Positions 1-9,114 of a stretch of DNA of 64,000 nucleotides are shown in pieces. Positions within the stretch are counted from its first letter, which is position 1. Each line of letters begins with the position of its first letter. The DNA is taken from the NCBI GenBank assembly GCA_035301985.1, contig DATGTE010000023.1, forward strand, positions 124,001 to 188,000. Reading direction: 5' to 3'. This stretch comes from DASUXY01 sp035301985. GTDB lineage: Bacteria > Bacillota > Bacilli > Bacillales > Amphibacillaceae. The position numbers were made by a program, and so were the translations under genes. Under the pieces are notes generated by a model, which searched no databases, was not told where the DNA came from, and saw only the letters and a list, made by a program, of their open reading frames with translations.

Positions 1-360
1 ATGATTTGTGTCGTTAAATGCTCGAGCAACAGCTCCGTATTCTTCGACAGTACTTCCCGCTATATTTGCGATAATTCCGAGATCATATTGGGCTAAAAAT
101 GGGACTTCTGTGGCAATGATCTCTTCAACCCCGGGATTTTGTAAGCCGATGGCATTGAGCATTCCACAAGCTGTTTCTGCTACACGTGGGGTGGGGTTAC
201 CAGGGCGCTCTGAACCTGTTGCCGCCTTCATCATAACCGCACCGAGTTTACTTAAATCATAAAACGCACTGTATTCCCTGCCAAACCCAAAGCAACCCGA
301 AGCCGGCATAATTGGGTTTTTTAACTGTAAACCAGGTAAATCTACGGATAAATCAATCAT
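1..360 (-). CDS. pyrD: Dihydroorotate dehydrogenase catalytic subunit, 5' part only
   Basis: Reading leftward from the ATG at 360 gives about 120 codons of an open frame that runs off the window edge, so the C-terminal part is missing. The start overlaps the pyrK stop (ATGA), as expected for translationally coupled subunits. The N-terminus carries the flavin-site signature of class 1B dihydroorotate dehydrogenases (NPIMPASGCFGFGREY), followed by KAATGSERPGNPTPR and LNAIGLQNPG, which form the FMN and dihydroorotate site. It oxidises dihydroorotate to orotate and passes electrons through the PyrK subunit to NAD+. It is the last pyr gene visible; pyrF and pyrE probably follow outside the window. 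Confidence 0.95.
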   Translation of the reverse strand, partial: MIDLSVDLPGLQLKNPIMPASGCFGFGREYSAFYDLSKLGAVMMKAATGSERPGNPTPRVAETACGMLNAIGLQNPGVEEIIATEVPFLAQYDLGIIANIAGSTVEEYGAVARAFNDTNH

Positions 361-1112
361 AATACGACCTCCCCTGCAGCAAAAACAGGACCATCTTTGC
401 AAATTTTTTGGTATCCTCGTTCATCATTTGTCGGAATGACACAAGCAAAGCATGCCCCGACACCACAGCCCATCCGTTCTTCTAAAGAAATGTAACCTCG
501 TTTGTGTTTCAACTGGGTCGTCACCGCTTGTAACATCGGTGTCGGCCCGCACGAATAATATTGATCAAACGCGTCTACTTGTTGTAAAACGTCCGTAACA
601 AAACCGTGGTGACCATATGAACCATCATCTGTGGCAATAAAGGTTTCTCCTAAAGCTGCAAATTTTTCTTCATAAAATATGTGATCGGCCGTTTGGAAAC
701 CGAGAACGGAAATAATGTCAATCTGTTTTTCAGCTAACGTTTTTCCAAGGTAATACAGCGGAGGAACCCCGATTCCTCCACCGATTAGAAGAGCTGTTTG
801 TCCAGAAAAATGATCGATATGAAACCCATTTCCACAAGGTCCTAATAGGTCCAACACATCACCTGATCGATGAGCAGCTAACGTGTTCGTTCCCGAGCCG
901 ACGACTTTAAAGAGAATGGTTATTGTGTTGTTTTTTGGATCCACGTTGGCTATGGAAATCGGTCTTCTTAACGTATGATTGGGAACGAGTATGTGCACAA
1001 ATTGACCAGGGTTGGCGTGCTTTGCAATATATTCATTTTCCAAGGTCATTTCAACTGTATCGTGCGCAATGGGCGAGACATATTTGATGTCTGCAAATTC
1101 TTTTTTTACCAT
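357..1112 (-). CDS. pyrK: Dihydroorotate dehydrogenase electron transfer subunit
   Basis: This 251-residue ferredoxin-reductase-like protein carries FAD and a [2Fe-2S] cluster and transfers electrons from PyrD to NAD+. An N-terminal FAD-binding beta-barrel has the LRRPISIANV motif. A nucleotide-binding domain follows with GLLIGGGIGVPPLYYL-type glycines near residue 110. A C-terminal cysteine cluster (CGVGACFAC, then a fourth Cys in KICKDGP) matches the cluster ligands of PyrK. The ATG overlaps the last 7 bases of carB and the stop overlaps the pyrD start, so the three genes are coupled. All key residues look normal and the length is typical of the family. Confidence 0.96.
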   Translation of the reverse strand: MVKKEFADIKYVSPIAHDTVEMTLENEYIAKHANPGQFVHILVPNHTLRRPISIANVDPKNNTITILFKVVGSGTNTLAAHRSGDVLDLLGPCGNGFHIDHFSGQTALLIGGGIGVPPLYYLGKTLAEKQIDIISVLGFQTADHIFYEEKFAALGETFIATDDGSYGHHGFVTDVLQQVDAFDQYYSCGPTPMLQAVTTQLKHKRGYISLEERMGCGVGACFACVIPTNDERGYQKICKDGPVFAAGEVVL

Positions 1113-4100
1113 GATTGGGTACTCTCCTTATGCGCCATTGGTTTAGCGACGAATGTTGTTGATTCGATGACATTTAAAATCGCATCAATTGTATCTAAGC
1201 TTGTCAAACAGGCAATACCATGCTCGACAGACAGACGGCGAATCATGAATCCATCTGAGCGAGGTTGTTTTCCAGAAGTCAATGTGTTCACGACAAATTG
1301 GACAGCACCATCTTCAATAATGGAGGCAACGTTCGGTTCGGCCGAGCCGATTTTCGCTACTTTTGTGATTGGGATTCCGTGATTTTCGACAAACTTGGCT
1401 GTTCCTTCGGTTGCATACAATTGAAATCCTAACTCGTAAAAACGTTTCGCAATATCGAGCATTTCTTCTTTATCTTTATCCGCGACAGTTAGTAAGACAG
1501 ACCCTTGTTGAGGCAGGGAAAGTCCTGAAGCAAATAAGCCTTTGTACAAAGCTTTTTCCAATGTTTTATCATAACCAATCGCCTCGCCAGTCGATTTCAT
1601 TTCCGGACCTAGCGTCGTATCGACACTGCGTAATTTTTCAAATGAGAACACAGGAACTTTGACAAATACTTGGTCAGTTATTTCCGGTAAAATACCTGTT
1701 TCATAACCGAGGTCAGCAAGTTTCGTTCCCAAAATACATTTCGTAGCTAAATTAGCCATCGTCACACCAGTAATCTTACTTAAGAAAGGAATCGTTCGGC
1801 TTGCTCGCGGATTCACTTCAAGAACGTATACATCATCTTCTCGGATGATGAATTGAATATTGATCAGCCCTTTGACCTCGAGAGCTTCTGCGATTTTTAC
1901 AGTAGCCTCTAAACATTTTTGTTTCGTCGTTTCACGAATTCGTTGTGGAGGATAAACAGAGATCGAATCACCTGAATGAACGCCCGCTCGTTCAATATGT
2001 TCCATAATGCCAGGTATGATTGTTGTTTCACCATCGCTAATTGCGTCGACTTCCACTTCCATCCCCGTCACATATTGGTCGATTAAAATCGGATGCTCAT
2101 CGTTTTCATCCATTGTTTGATCTAAATAAGCGAGCAATTCTTTTTCACTATAGACGATTTCCATACGACTGCCCCCGATGACATAGGATGGACGTACTAG
2201 AACCGGATAACCAATTGACTGCGCAGCTTGTAAAGCTTTCTCCTTGGTTAACACAGCTTCTCCATTTGGTCGTAATAATTGTAGCTTTTCTAAAAGCAAC
2301 TCAAATTTGTCACGATCTTCCGCTTGGTCAATCGCATCGAGGTCCGTTCCTAAAATCGTTACTCCTCGTTGTTCAAGTCCTGCTGCTAAATTGATTGCCG
2401 TTTGTCCACCAAATTGTACGATTACTCCTTCAGGATGCTCTAGTTCAATCACATCCATTACATCTTCTACAGTTAATGGTTCAAAATATAACTTGTCTGA
2501 AATGCTAAAATCTGTCGAAACGGTTTCAGGATTGTTGTTCATGATAATCGCTTCATAACCCATTTCTTTGATAGCTAATACGGAATGGACAGTCGCGTAA
2601 TCAAATTCAATTCCTTGTCCAATCCGAATGGGGCCGGAACCTAAGACGAGAATTTTTTTCCGCGTCGATGGTTCTGATTCATTTTCCTCTTCGTATGTGC
2701 TATAAAAATACGGCGTTTTTGATGCGAATTCTGCCGCACACGTATCAACCATCTTAAAAACAGGGGTGATTTTTTCTCGTTGTCGAAATACATACACTTC
2801 ATCAGCCGTCGTATCCCATAAACGGGCAATTTGTGTATCCGAGCAGCCTAATCGTTTTGCTTTTCGTAACATCTCCTTAGAAAATGGATGACCGGCTAAC
2901 TTCTGTTCGAAATGAATGAAGGCCTCGAGTTTAACGAGGAAAAATCGATCGATTTTTGTCACTTCAAACAGATCTTCAACAGACATTCCTCGTCGCATCA
3001 ATTCTGCAATAACGAAGATTCGCTCGTCATTCATTTCTTTCAAACGGATGATTAATTCTTCATTGGTAAGGTCGATTAAGCTTGTTAAACGCAGCTCTTC
3101 TGTACCAATATCAAGAGAACGAATCCCTTTCATAAGCGACTCTTCAAAATTACGGCCGATCGACATAATTTCACCCGTCGCCTTCATTTGTGTTCCGAGC
3201 TTACGGTCACCTGATGTAAATTTGTCAAAAGGAAAACGTGGCATTTTTGTAACGACATAATCTAGACTTGGCTCGAAAAGGGCATATGTTGTACCTGTTA
3301 CAGGATTAATAATCTCATCTAAAGTAAAGCCTACAGCTATTTTGGCAGCTATTTTAGCAATAGGATAGCCGGTTGCTTTGGATGCTAAAGCCGACGAACG
3401 ACTGACACGAGGATTCACCTCAATAATATAATAATCAAAGCTATTCGGATCGATGGCCAATTGGACGTTACAACCACCTTCAATTTGTAAAGCACGAATG
3501 ATTTTTAAAGAAGCATTGCGAAGCATTTGATGGTCGCGATCACTTAATGTTTGTGCGGGCGCAACAACGATGGAATCACCTGTATGTATTCCAACAGGAT
3601 CAACGTTTTCCATGTTACAGACGACAATCGCCTGGTCTTTTTTATCGCGAACGACCTCATATTCGACCTCTTTAAAACCAGCAATATTTCTTTCAATTAA
3701 ACATTGATTAACAGGAGATAAGGCTAAACCATTCCTCGTAATTTCCTGGAGTTCCTTTTTCGTATAACACATTCCTCCGCCTGTTCCACCTAATGTATAG
3801 GCCGGTCTGACGATCAGTGGATAACCGATTTCCTCTGCGAATGCCAATGCTTCGTCAACAGTATGAACGATACGACTTTCCGGTACGGGTTCATTGAGTT
3901 CATCCATTAATGAGCGAAACTTTTCACGGTCTTCTGCTCGTTGAATTGCGTCTAATGATGTTCCTAACAATTGAACCCCATATTTTTGTAAAATACCTGT
4001 TTTCTCAAGTGACATCGCTAAATTCAAACCAGTCTGACCCCCCATCGTTGGCAGAAGCGCATCTGGTCGTTCTTTACGGATAATTTTTGTTAAAAATTCG

Positions 4101-4312
4101 ACCGTTAATGGTTCCATATATACACGATCAGCGAAGGTATGATCAGTCATGATGGTCGCTGGATTTGAATTAGCTAAAACAACCGTATACCCTTCTTCTT
4201 TTAAAGCTTGACATGCTTGTGTCCCGGAATAGTCAAATTCAGCTGCTTGACCGATGACGATGGGACCCGAACCAATGACGAGAATTTTCTTCATCTCTTT
4301 ATGTTCACGCAT
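1106..4312 (-). CDS. carB: Carbamoyl-phosphate synthase large subunit (pyrimidine-specific)
   Basis: The synthetase subunit makes carbamoyl phosphate from bicarbonate, ammonia and 2 ATP. It has about 1068 residues with two homologous ATP-grasp halves (each starting KILVxGSGPIxIGQ, near residues 7 and 550) and a C-terminal MGS-type allosteric domain. The halves contain RPAYTLGGTGGG, EVNPRVSRSSALASKATGYPIAK and the second-half equivalents RPSYVIGGSRMEIVY and EVNPRASRTIPFLSK. I chose the ATG at 4312 because GAGGTGG lies 6 bases upstream; it overlaps the carA stop by 8 bases. An in-frame ATG at 4327 lacks this spacing. Nothing in CarB looks damaged, which matters because its partner CarA appears glutaminase-dead. 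B. subtilis calls this gene pyrAB. Confidence 0.96.
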   Translation of the reverse strand: MREHKEMKKILVIGSGPIVIGQAAEFDYSGTQACQALKEEGYTVVLANSNPATIMTDHTFADRVYMEPLTVEFLTKIIRKERPDALLPTMGGQTGLNLAMSLEKTGILQKYGVQLLGTSLDAIQRAEDREKFRSLMDELNEPVPESRIVHTVDEALAFAEEIGYPLIVRPAYTLGGTGGGMCYTKKELQEITRNGLALSPVNQCLIERNIAGFKEVEYEVVRDKKDQAIVVCNMENVDPVGIHTGDSIVVAPAQTLSDRDHQMLRNASLKIIRALQIEGGCNVQLAIDPNSFDYYIIEVNPRVSRSSALASKATGYPIAKIAAKIAVGFTLDEIINPVTGTTYALFEPSLDYVVTKMPRFPFDKFTSGDRKLGTQMKATGEIMSIGRNFEESLMKGIRSLDIGTEELRLTSLIDLTNEELIIRLKEMNDERIFVIAELMRRGMSVEDLFEVTKIDRFFLVKLEAFIHFEQKLAGHPFSKEMLRKAKRLGCSDTQIARLWDTTADEVYVFRQREKITPVFKMVDTCAAEFASKTPYFYSTYEEENESEPSTRKKILVLGSGPIRIGQGIEFDYATVHSVLAIKEMGYEAIIMNNNPETVSTDFSISDKLYFEPLTVEDVMDVIELEHPEGVIVQFGGQTAINLAAGLEQRGVTILGTDLDAIDQAEDRDKFELLLEKLQLLRPNGEAVLTKEKALQAAQSIGYPVLVRPSYVIGGSRMEIVYSEKELLAYLDQTMDENDEHPILIDQYVTGMEVEVDAISDGETTIIPGIMEHIERAGVHSGDSISVYPPQRIRETTKQKCLEATVKIAEALEVKGLINIQFIIREDDVYVLEVNPRASRTIPFLSKITGVTMANLATKCILGTKLADLGYETGILPEITDQVFVKVPVFSFEKLRSVDTTLGPEMKSTGEAIGYDKTLEKALYKGLFASGLSLPQQGSVLLTVADKDKEEMLDIAKRFYELGFQLYATEGTAKFVENHGIPITKVAKIGSAEPNVASIIEDGAVQFVVNTLTSGKQPRSDGFMIRRLSVEHGIACLTSLDTIDAILNVIESTTFVAKPMAHKESTQSW

Positions 4313-5405
4313 CTTCATCCACCTCATTTTTTTCTTGTGAAGTTGTGATCATCTCTAAAAATTCATCGAATAAATAACTCATATCTTCAGGACCTGGTGA
4401 GCTCTCCGGCAAGTATTGAACCGAAAACGCATCATAGACTTGATGCTCAACTCCTTCAACAGACTGATCATTGAGCGACACTTCGGTTACTCGTAAATCC
4501 GTCTCTTGTAAAGATTCTTTAATCACTGTATAACCGTGATTTTGTGACGTCATATAGGTCTTACCACTTTGAATATGTTTAACTGGGTAATTTCCTCCAC
4601 GATGACCAAATTTCATTTTCTCTACATCTGCACCGCACGCTAAAGCAAACAACTGATGACCTAAACCAATTCCAAAAAGAGGATATTTTTTCAATATGAC
4701 TTGAATCATTTCGATGGCATCAGGTATGTGTGTTGGATTACCTGGTCCGTTTGACAATAAAATCCCATCTGGTTTTAAGCGAACAATTTGCTCGAGACCA
4801 TAATCATATGGAACGACCGTCACATGACAATTCCGTTTCGTCAACTCTCTTAAAATACCGTGCTTGACTCCGAAATCAATTAAAACAATCCGCTTTCCTC
4901 GTCCAGGGATAATATATGGCTTCAAAGTAGACGTCTGTTTGACTTGGTCTTTTCGTTCAGGTATATTTTTCAAGGCTTGAATAATCGGTTCAATTTCTTC
5001 GCCTTGATCCATAATTAAACCTCTCATTGTGCCATGAATCCGCAAGTGTTTCGCAAGTTTTCTCGTATCGATTCCAGAAATCCCAGGTATGTCGTGAACG
5101 TTAAGAAAATGATCTAAACTTTCATCACTACGAAAATTTGACGGATGTTGACAAACTTCTTTAACGATCAATCCGTTGATGCATGGGGCAACGGATTCAA
5201 AATCATCGCGATTAATCCCATAATTCCCGATTAAAGGATAGGTCATCACGATCATTTGATTACAGTTCGACGGGTCTGAGATAATTTCTTGATATCCAGT
5301 CATAGCTGTATTAAACACAACTTCCCCACTAATCTTTCGTTCACTTCCAAATCCTTCTCCTTTAAAAACTGTACCGTCTTCGAGAACGAGCTGGCGTTTA
5401 CTCAT
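4305..5405 (-). CDS. carA: Carbamoyl-phosphate synthase small subunit with lost glutaminase residues
   Basis: The normal role of this subunit is to hydrolyse glutamine and channel ammonia to CarB. The 366-residue protein has the N-terminal CarA domain (DGTVFKGEGFG, TYPLIGNYGINRDDFES, GIDTRKLAKHLR) and a class I glutamine amidotransferase domain from about residue 171. The oxyanion/glutamine elements LLSNGPGNP, GLGHQLFALACG and MTSQNHGY are present. The nucleophile position in the expected GICLGHQ is Gly247 (codon GGT, 4665-4667), and the catalytic His of the expected HPE is Leu332 (codon TTG, 4410-4412). Glu334 is kept. Known mutants of the E. coli enzyme at these residues lose glutamine-dependent synthesis but can still use ammonia, so I infer an ammonia-dependent or structural subunit. 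The start has GGAGG at 5415-5419 and overlaps pyrC by 8 bases. Confidence 0.93.
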   Translation of the reverse strand: MSKRQLVLEDGTVFKGEGFGSERKISGEVVFNTAMTGYQEIISDPSNCNQMIVMTYPLIGNYGINRDDFESVAPCINGLIVKEVCQHPSNFRSDESLDHFLNVHDIPGISGIDTRKLAKHLRIHGTMRGLIMDQGEEIEPIIQALKNIPERKDQVKQTSTLKPYIIPGRGKRIVLIDFGVKHGILRELTKRNCHVTVVPYDYGLEQIVRLKPDGILLSNGPGNPTHIPDAIEMIQVILKKYPLFGIGLGHQLFALACGADVEKMKFGHRGGNYPVKHIQSGKTYMTSQNHGYTVIKESLQETDLRVTEVSLNDQSVEGVEHQVYDAFSVQYLPESSPGPEDMSYLFDEFLEMITTSQEKNEVDEDA

Positions 5406-6687
5406 GAACATCCTCCATTTCTTGATAAACAATTGTACCTTCTGCAATGGTTAAGATTGGCCATCCGGACACTTCCCAGTTTTGGAATGGTGTATTTTTC
5501 CCTTTGGACAAAAATTCATTTTTATCAATCTTTGCTACGTGTTGCAAATCAATTAATGTTAAATCGGCACGTTCTTTCTCAGCAAGCTTTCCATAAGGTA
5601 AGTTAAATATTTCTGCTGGATTAATCGTTAACCAATCAATTAATTGTCGGAGCGTGACTTTTCCTGTTTTTACGAGGTGTGTATAAAGCAAAGGAAAGGC
5701 CGTTTCTAAACCGACGATACCAAACGGAGCTCGTAACATCCCAACTGATTTCTCTTCCACAGTGTGCGGAGCGTGATCCGTTGCAATACAATCAATTGTT
5801 CCATCTACTAGACCTTCTAACAAAGCTTTTTGATCTTCTTTGCTACGTAACGGTGGATTCATTTTAAAATCGGCATCATCTTCCTTAATCGAATCTTCAT
5901 TGAGAAGAAGATGGTGTGGAGCCACTTCAGCAGTGACATGGATGCCTGCCTTTTTCGCATCGCGAATAACTCGAACCGATTCTTTTGTGCTGACATGACA
6001 GACGTGATAGTGACATCCCGTAACTTCTGCGAGTAAAACATCGCGAGCAATTTGTACGGATTCGGCTACAGATGGAATCCCAGGCAATTGTAACCGACCA
6101 TCTACTTTTCCGCGATGGACGACACCATCATACACAAGTGAATTATCTTCACAATGAGCAACAATCGGCATGTCGTTTGCAGCTGCTTCTTCCATAGCAC
6201 GTAACATCAAGTCGGCAGATTGGATGCCGACACCATCGTCCGTAAAAGCGAACACCCCTTCTTTCGCAAGTTGTTTAATGTTCGTTAATTGTTCTCCTTT
6301 TAATCCCTTTGTAATGGAAGCGTAAGGCAAGACGCGAATAACTGCACTTTGATTGATCTTATCGAAAAGCTCGCTTACCGTTTCTTGATCATCTGGAACG
6401 GGATTCGTATTCGGCATCGTACAAACTGTCGTAAACCCACCTCGTGCAGCTGCATGGGTGCCAGTTTCAATCGTTTCCTTATGTTCTCCACCTGGTTCAC
6501 GTAAATGAATGTGAACGTCAATTAATCCGGGAGCTAACAAATGACCTTGACAATCAATTACTTGCTCTACAGATGTCGTAAGACCTTCTCCTATTTTGGT
6601 AATCGTTTTACCTTCTATAAGCACATCACATGGTTTTAGCTCGTTTAAATCGTTTAATATCTTGGCATTTTTTAGTAATGTTTTCAT
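5398..6687 (-). CDS. pyrC: Dihydroorotase
   Basis: This 429-residue class I dihydroorotase is a zinc amidohydrolase that cyclises carbamoyl-aspartate to dihydroorotate. The metal-site and substrate motifs are visible: LIDVHIHLREPGGEHKETIE near residue 55, TMPNTNPVPD, HCEDNSL, HVCHVSTKES and the catalytic IATDHAPH near residue 300. The ATG at 6687 follows GGGGGA at a good distance; longer in-frame readings to 6747 would add a non-homologous leader. The gene begins inside the last 62 bases of pyrB and overlaps carA at its end, so translation is tightly coupled along the operon. Confidence 0.95.
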   Translation of the reverse strand: MKTLLKNAKILNDLNELKPCDVLIEGKTITKIGEGLTTSVEQVIDCQGHLLAPGLIDVHIHLREPGGEHKETIETGTHAAARGGFTTVCTMPNTNPVPDDQETVSELFDKINQSAVIRVLPYASITKGLKGEQLTNIKQLAKEGVFAFTDDGVGIQSADLMLRAMEEAAANDMPIVAHCEDNSLVYDGVVHRGKVDGRLQLPGIPSVAESVQIARDVLLAEVTGCHYHVCHVSTKESVRVIRDAKKAGIHVTAEVAPHHLLLNEDSIKEDDADFKMNPPLRSKEDQKALLEGLVDGTIDCIATDHAPHTVEEKSVGMLRAPFGIVGLETAFPLLYTHLVKTGKVTLRQLIDWLTINPAEIFNLPYGKLAEKERADLTLIDLQHVAKIDKNEFLSKGKNTPFQNWEVSGWPILTIAEGTIVYQEMEDVHE

Positions 6688-7567
6688 CGATAATCCCCCA
6701 TTTTTGTAGTAGTTTTGTAATGATAGCCATGCGCATATATACGCCATTTTCCATCTGCTTAAAAATTCTCGATCGACGACATTCTACGAGATCTGAATCA
6801 ATTTCAACACCTCGGTTCATCGGGGCGGGATGCATAATAATCGCCTGCTTTTTCATCTGTTTCTCACGACTTTTCGTCATTCCATATGATTCAAGGTAGT
6901 TTTCTGTAATCGTTCGTTTGTTTTCGTGGCGCTCATGTTGTATACGAAGCAACATGACGACATCACTGATCTTAACGGCTTCATCCATAGACACATACGG
7001 AATATCTAGCGATTCATCTTCAAACCCAGGAGCTGCACTGAAATAAACGTTGGCGCCGAGACGTTGTAGGGCATCAGCATGTGAATGAGCGACCCGGCTA
7101 TGTTTGATATCGCCAACAATTGAAACATTGAGATCATCAAACGTTTTGAACTCTTCATAAATTGTTAACAAGTCCAGCATACATTGGGTCGGGTGTTCTT
7201 CCTTTCCCGCTCCGGCATTTATAATTGGAATCGAGATCTTTTCTAAATCAACGATCCAATTGTCTTTTGGATGGCGAATGACAAGTAAGTTTGCTCCAAT
7301 CGCTTCGAACGTTTTTACAGTATCATATAATGATTCACCTTTTTTCGCACTCGACTGATCAGCATGAAAATCTAATACCTCCAAGCCTAACTTCTTTTGG
7401 GCGACTGTAAAACTCATTTTTGTTCGTGTACTTGGTTCAAAAAATAAGTTCGCTACAAACAACTGTTTGTGAATCAATTGATTCTCTCGACGTAAATAAG
7501 CAGCTAACCGAAGTAGAGAAAAGATATCCTCCTTCTGTAATTGACTGACAGAAATAAAATGTTTCAT
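6626..7567 (-). CDS. pyrB: Aspartate carbamoyltransferase catalytic chain
   Basis: ATCase joins carbamoyl phosphate and aspartate to N-carbamoyl-aspartate. The 313-residue protein has the carbamoyl-phosphate loop FEPSTRTKMSF (about residue 47), the HPTQ motif, the GDIKHSRVA element, MLLRIQHERH and MHPAPMNRGVEI, so both domains are complete. The loop before HPTQ reads INAGAGKEE, whereas Bacillus and E. coli relatives usually have NAGDG followed by Q before HPTQ; the substitution sits next to the active site but spares the known catalytic His and Gln. No pyrI regulatory chain is present, as in other Bacilli. The C-terminal tail is about ten residues longer than in B. subtilis and overlaps pyrC by 62 bases. 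Confidence 0.95.
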   Translation of the reverse strand: MKHFISVSQLQKEDIFSLLRLAAYLRRENQLIHKQLFVANLFFEPSTRTKMSFTVAQKKLGLEVLDFHADQSSAKKGESLYDTVKTFEAIGANLLVIRHPKDNWIVDLEKISIPIINAGAGKEEHPTQCMLDLLTIYEEFKTFDDLNVSIVGDIKHSRVAHSHADALQRLGANVYFSAAPGFEDESLDIPYVSMDEAVKISDVVMLLRIQHERHENKRTITENYLESYGMTKSREKQMKKQAIIMHPAPMNRGVEIDSDLVECRRSRIFKQMENGVYMRMAIITKLLQKWGIIDENITKKCQDIKRFKRAKTM

Positions 7568-7605
7568 TCATGCCCCTCCTTTTTACAACATCATTGTCTA
7601 TTGCA

Positions 7606-8964
7606 TCAACTATTCGTGGTCTCTTTCTTGTCACCAAATAGTGCACCATTACCATATCCACTTTCTTTACCGGGTAGCACTAGATTTAAAAACACACCGA
7701 TGATTGCTGATAAACCCATGCCGGCAATTTGTAAGTGTTCTGTAATTTGAATCATTGCTCCACCAATCCCGATGACGAGGATAACGGATGAGATGATTAA
7801 GTTGCGTTTTTCACTCAAATCAATTTGATTATCGATGAGCATTCGCAGTCCATTCGACGCGATGATTCCAAATAACAGAATGGATACCCCTCCCATTACA
7901 GCCGTTGGAATGGAGTTAATAATCGTTGGGATAATCGCAATCCAACCGAATAATATCGCTAAAACAGCTGCACCACCGATGACGAACACACTGAACACTC
8001 TCGTAATTGACAAAACACCGATATTTTCTCCGTATGTCGTGTTCGGAGGACCTCCGATGAGTGATGCGATCACTGTCGCTATTCCATCACCTAATAAAGA
8101 GCGATGTAAACCTGGCTTTTTTAAAAGATTCCGCCCGATTACTTTAGATAAAACCATTTGGTCCCCAATATGTTCAGCAATAGTAACGAGAGCAACCGGA
8201 ACCATAATCAAGACAATATCCATCGTGAATACATCGAATGGTGCATAATCAACAAACGGAATGATGAAGTCAGGCTTTTGAAAAACTGCGGTTAGTAATG
8301 ACCCCAATGAATCAGCAGATGCGATCTCGGCCCAGACAGCTTTAATTTCTGTCGTATCGACAATCCCTTGAAATAAGGCAAATATATAACCAAAAACAAT
8401 CCCGATCAAAATTGGTATGAGACCGAAAAAACCTTTGAAGAAAACGGCTGCAATAATTGTAATCGCCAACGTAACCAACGCTACGAGAAAATGGGTTAAA
8501 CTATACTCACCGTCGTCAAGCATGGCCATATCGACGGCTGTTGTTGCCAATCCTAATCCAATGACGATGATGACAGGTCCGACAACGATTGGCGGTAAAA
8601 GCCGCATCAGCCAGTTCAATCCAAGCCAATGAATAAACAAACTAACGAGCCCATAGACGATTCCTGCTAAAAAGCTACCAACCATTGCGCCACCTGGTCC
8701 TGACGCTGCCATTGCACCGATGAGCGGAGCAATAAATGCAAAGCTCGAACCTAAATAAGCCGGTATGTTTCCTTTCGTTATGAATAAATAGGCGATGGTC
8801 CCCGCCCCACTCGAAACAAGTGCAACTGCTGGGGATAGATCCGTTAAAAAGGGTACGAGAATCGTCGCCCCAAACATCGCGAATAAATGTTGCACACTCA
8901 GAAGAAGCCATTGACTTGGTTTTGGGACATCTCGGACATCCATCGCTATTCGTTCTTCGTTCAT
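7606..8964 (-). CDS. pyrP: Uracil permease
   Basis: This 452-residue membrane protein of the nucleobase-ascorbate (NCS2) transporter family has about 14 hydrophobic segments. The start region (QHLFAMFGATILVPFLT) and the central EHIGDQMVLSKVIGRNL and GGPPNTTYGENIGVLSITRV motifs are typical of UraA/PyrP uracil:proton symporters, including the substrate-binding Glu in the EHIGD element. It supplies uracil for salvage. It is the second gene of the pyr operon, preceded by a PyrR attenuator (9004-9100) and only 38 bases from pyrB, so there is no room for the second intergenic attenuator known between pyrP and pyrB in B. subtilis. The RBS is AAAGGAGA. Confidence 0.95.
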   Translation of the reverse strand: MNEERIAMDVRDVPKPSQWLLLSVQHLFAMFGATILVPFLTDLSPAVALVSSGAGTIAYLFITKGNIPAYLGSSFAFIAPLIGAMAASGPGGAMVGSFLAGIVYGLVSLFIHWLGLNWLMRLLPPIVVGPVIIVIGLGLATTAVDMAMLDDGEYSLTHFLVALVTLAITIIAAVFFKGFFGLIPILIGIVFGYIFALFQGIVDTTEIKAVWAEIASADSLGSLLTAVFQKPDFIIPFVDYAPFDVFTMDIVLIMVPVALVTIAEHIGDQMVLSKVIGRNLLKKPGLHRSLLGDGIATVIASLIGGPPNTTYGENIGVLSITRVFSVFVIGGAAVLAILFGWIAIIPTIINSIPTAVMGGVSILLFGIIASNGLRMLIDNQIDLSEKRNLIISSVILVIGIGGAMIQITEHLQIAGMGLSAIIGVFLNLVLPGKESGYGNGALFGDKKETTNS

Positions 8965-9003
8965 GTTTATATCTCCTTTATCATCGGTGATTTGATTGAT
9001 TTC

Positions 9004-9100
9004 AAAAAAAAACTCTTTGCAATCGGTCGCAAAGAGATAGACGTGTATCGTTTTTGTACACGTTTAATTTGCGACCTTGTAAACCTCTCTGGATTTAATT
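9004..9100 (-). promoter_or_regulatory. PyrR-dependent attenuator between pyrR and pyrP
   Basis: On the minus strand the RNA contains AATCCAGAGAGGTTT (9095-9081), a full match to the PyrR-binding anti-antiterminator consensus (ARUCCNGNGAGGYU). It is followed by GGTCGCAAA (9076-9068) and then by a terminator stem CTCTTTGC/GCAAAGAG (9036-9013) with a run of about nine U. GGTCGCAAA is exactly complementary to TTTGCGACC (9033-9025), part of the terminator stem, so antiterminator and terminator are mutually exclusive. When UMP is high, PyrR should bind the first element and termination should occur before pyrP. Confidence 0.9.
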
Positions 9101-9114
9101 AAAGGTCTAACGAT

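Noticed and set aside
8..262. Plus-strand open frame of 84 codons at the left edge
   Set aside because: It lies wholly antisense to the clear pyrD coding sequence and has no recognisable protein.
975..3260. Several plus-strand open frames of 60-135 codons opposite pyrK and carB
   Set aside because: They are reverse-strand shadows of well conserved genes, with no RBS or homology.
7568..7605. A PyrR attenuator between pyrP and pyrB
   Set aside because: Only 38 bases are present, with neither the binding consensus nor a terminator.
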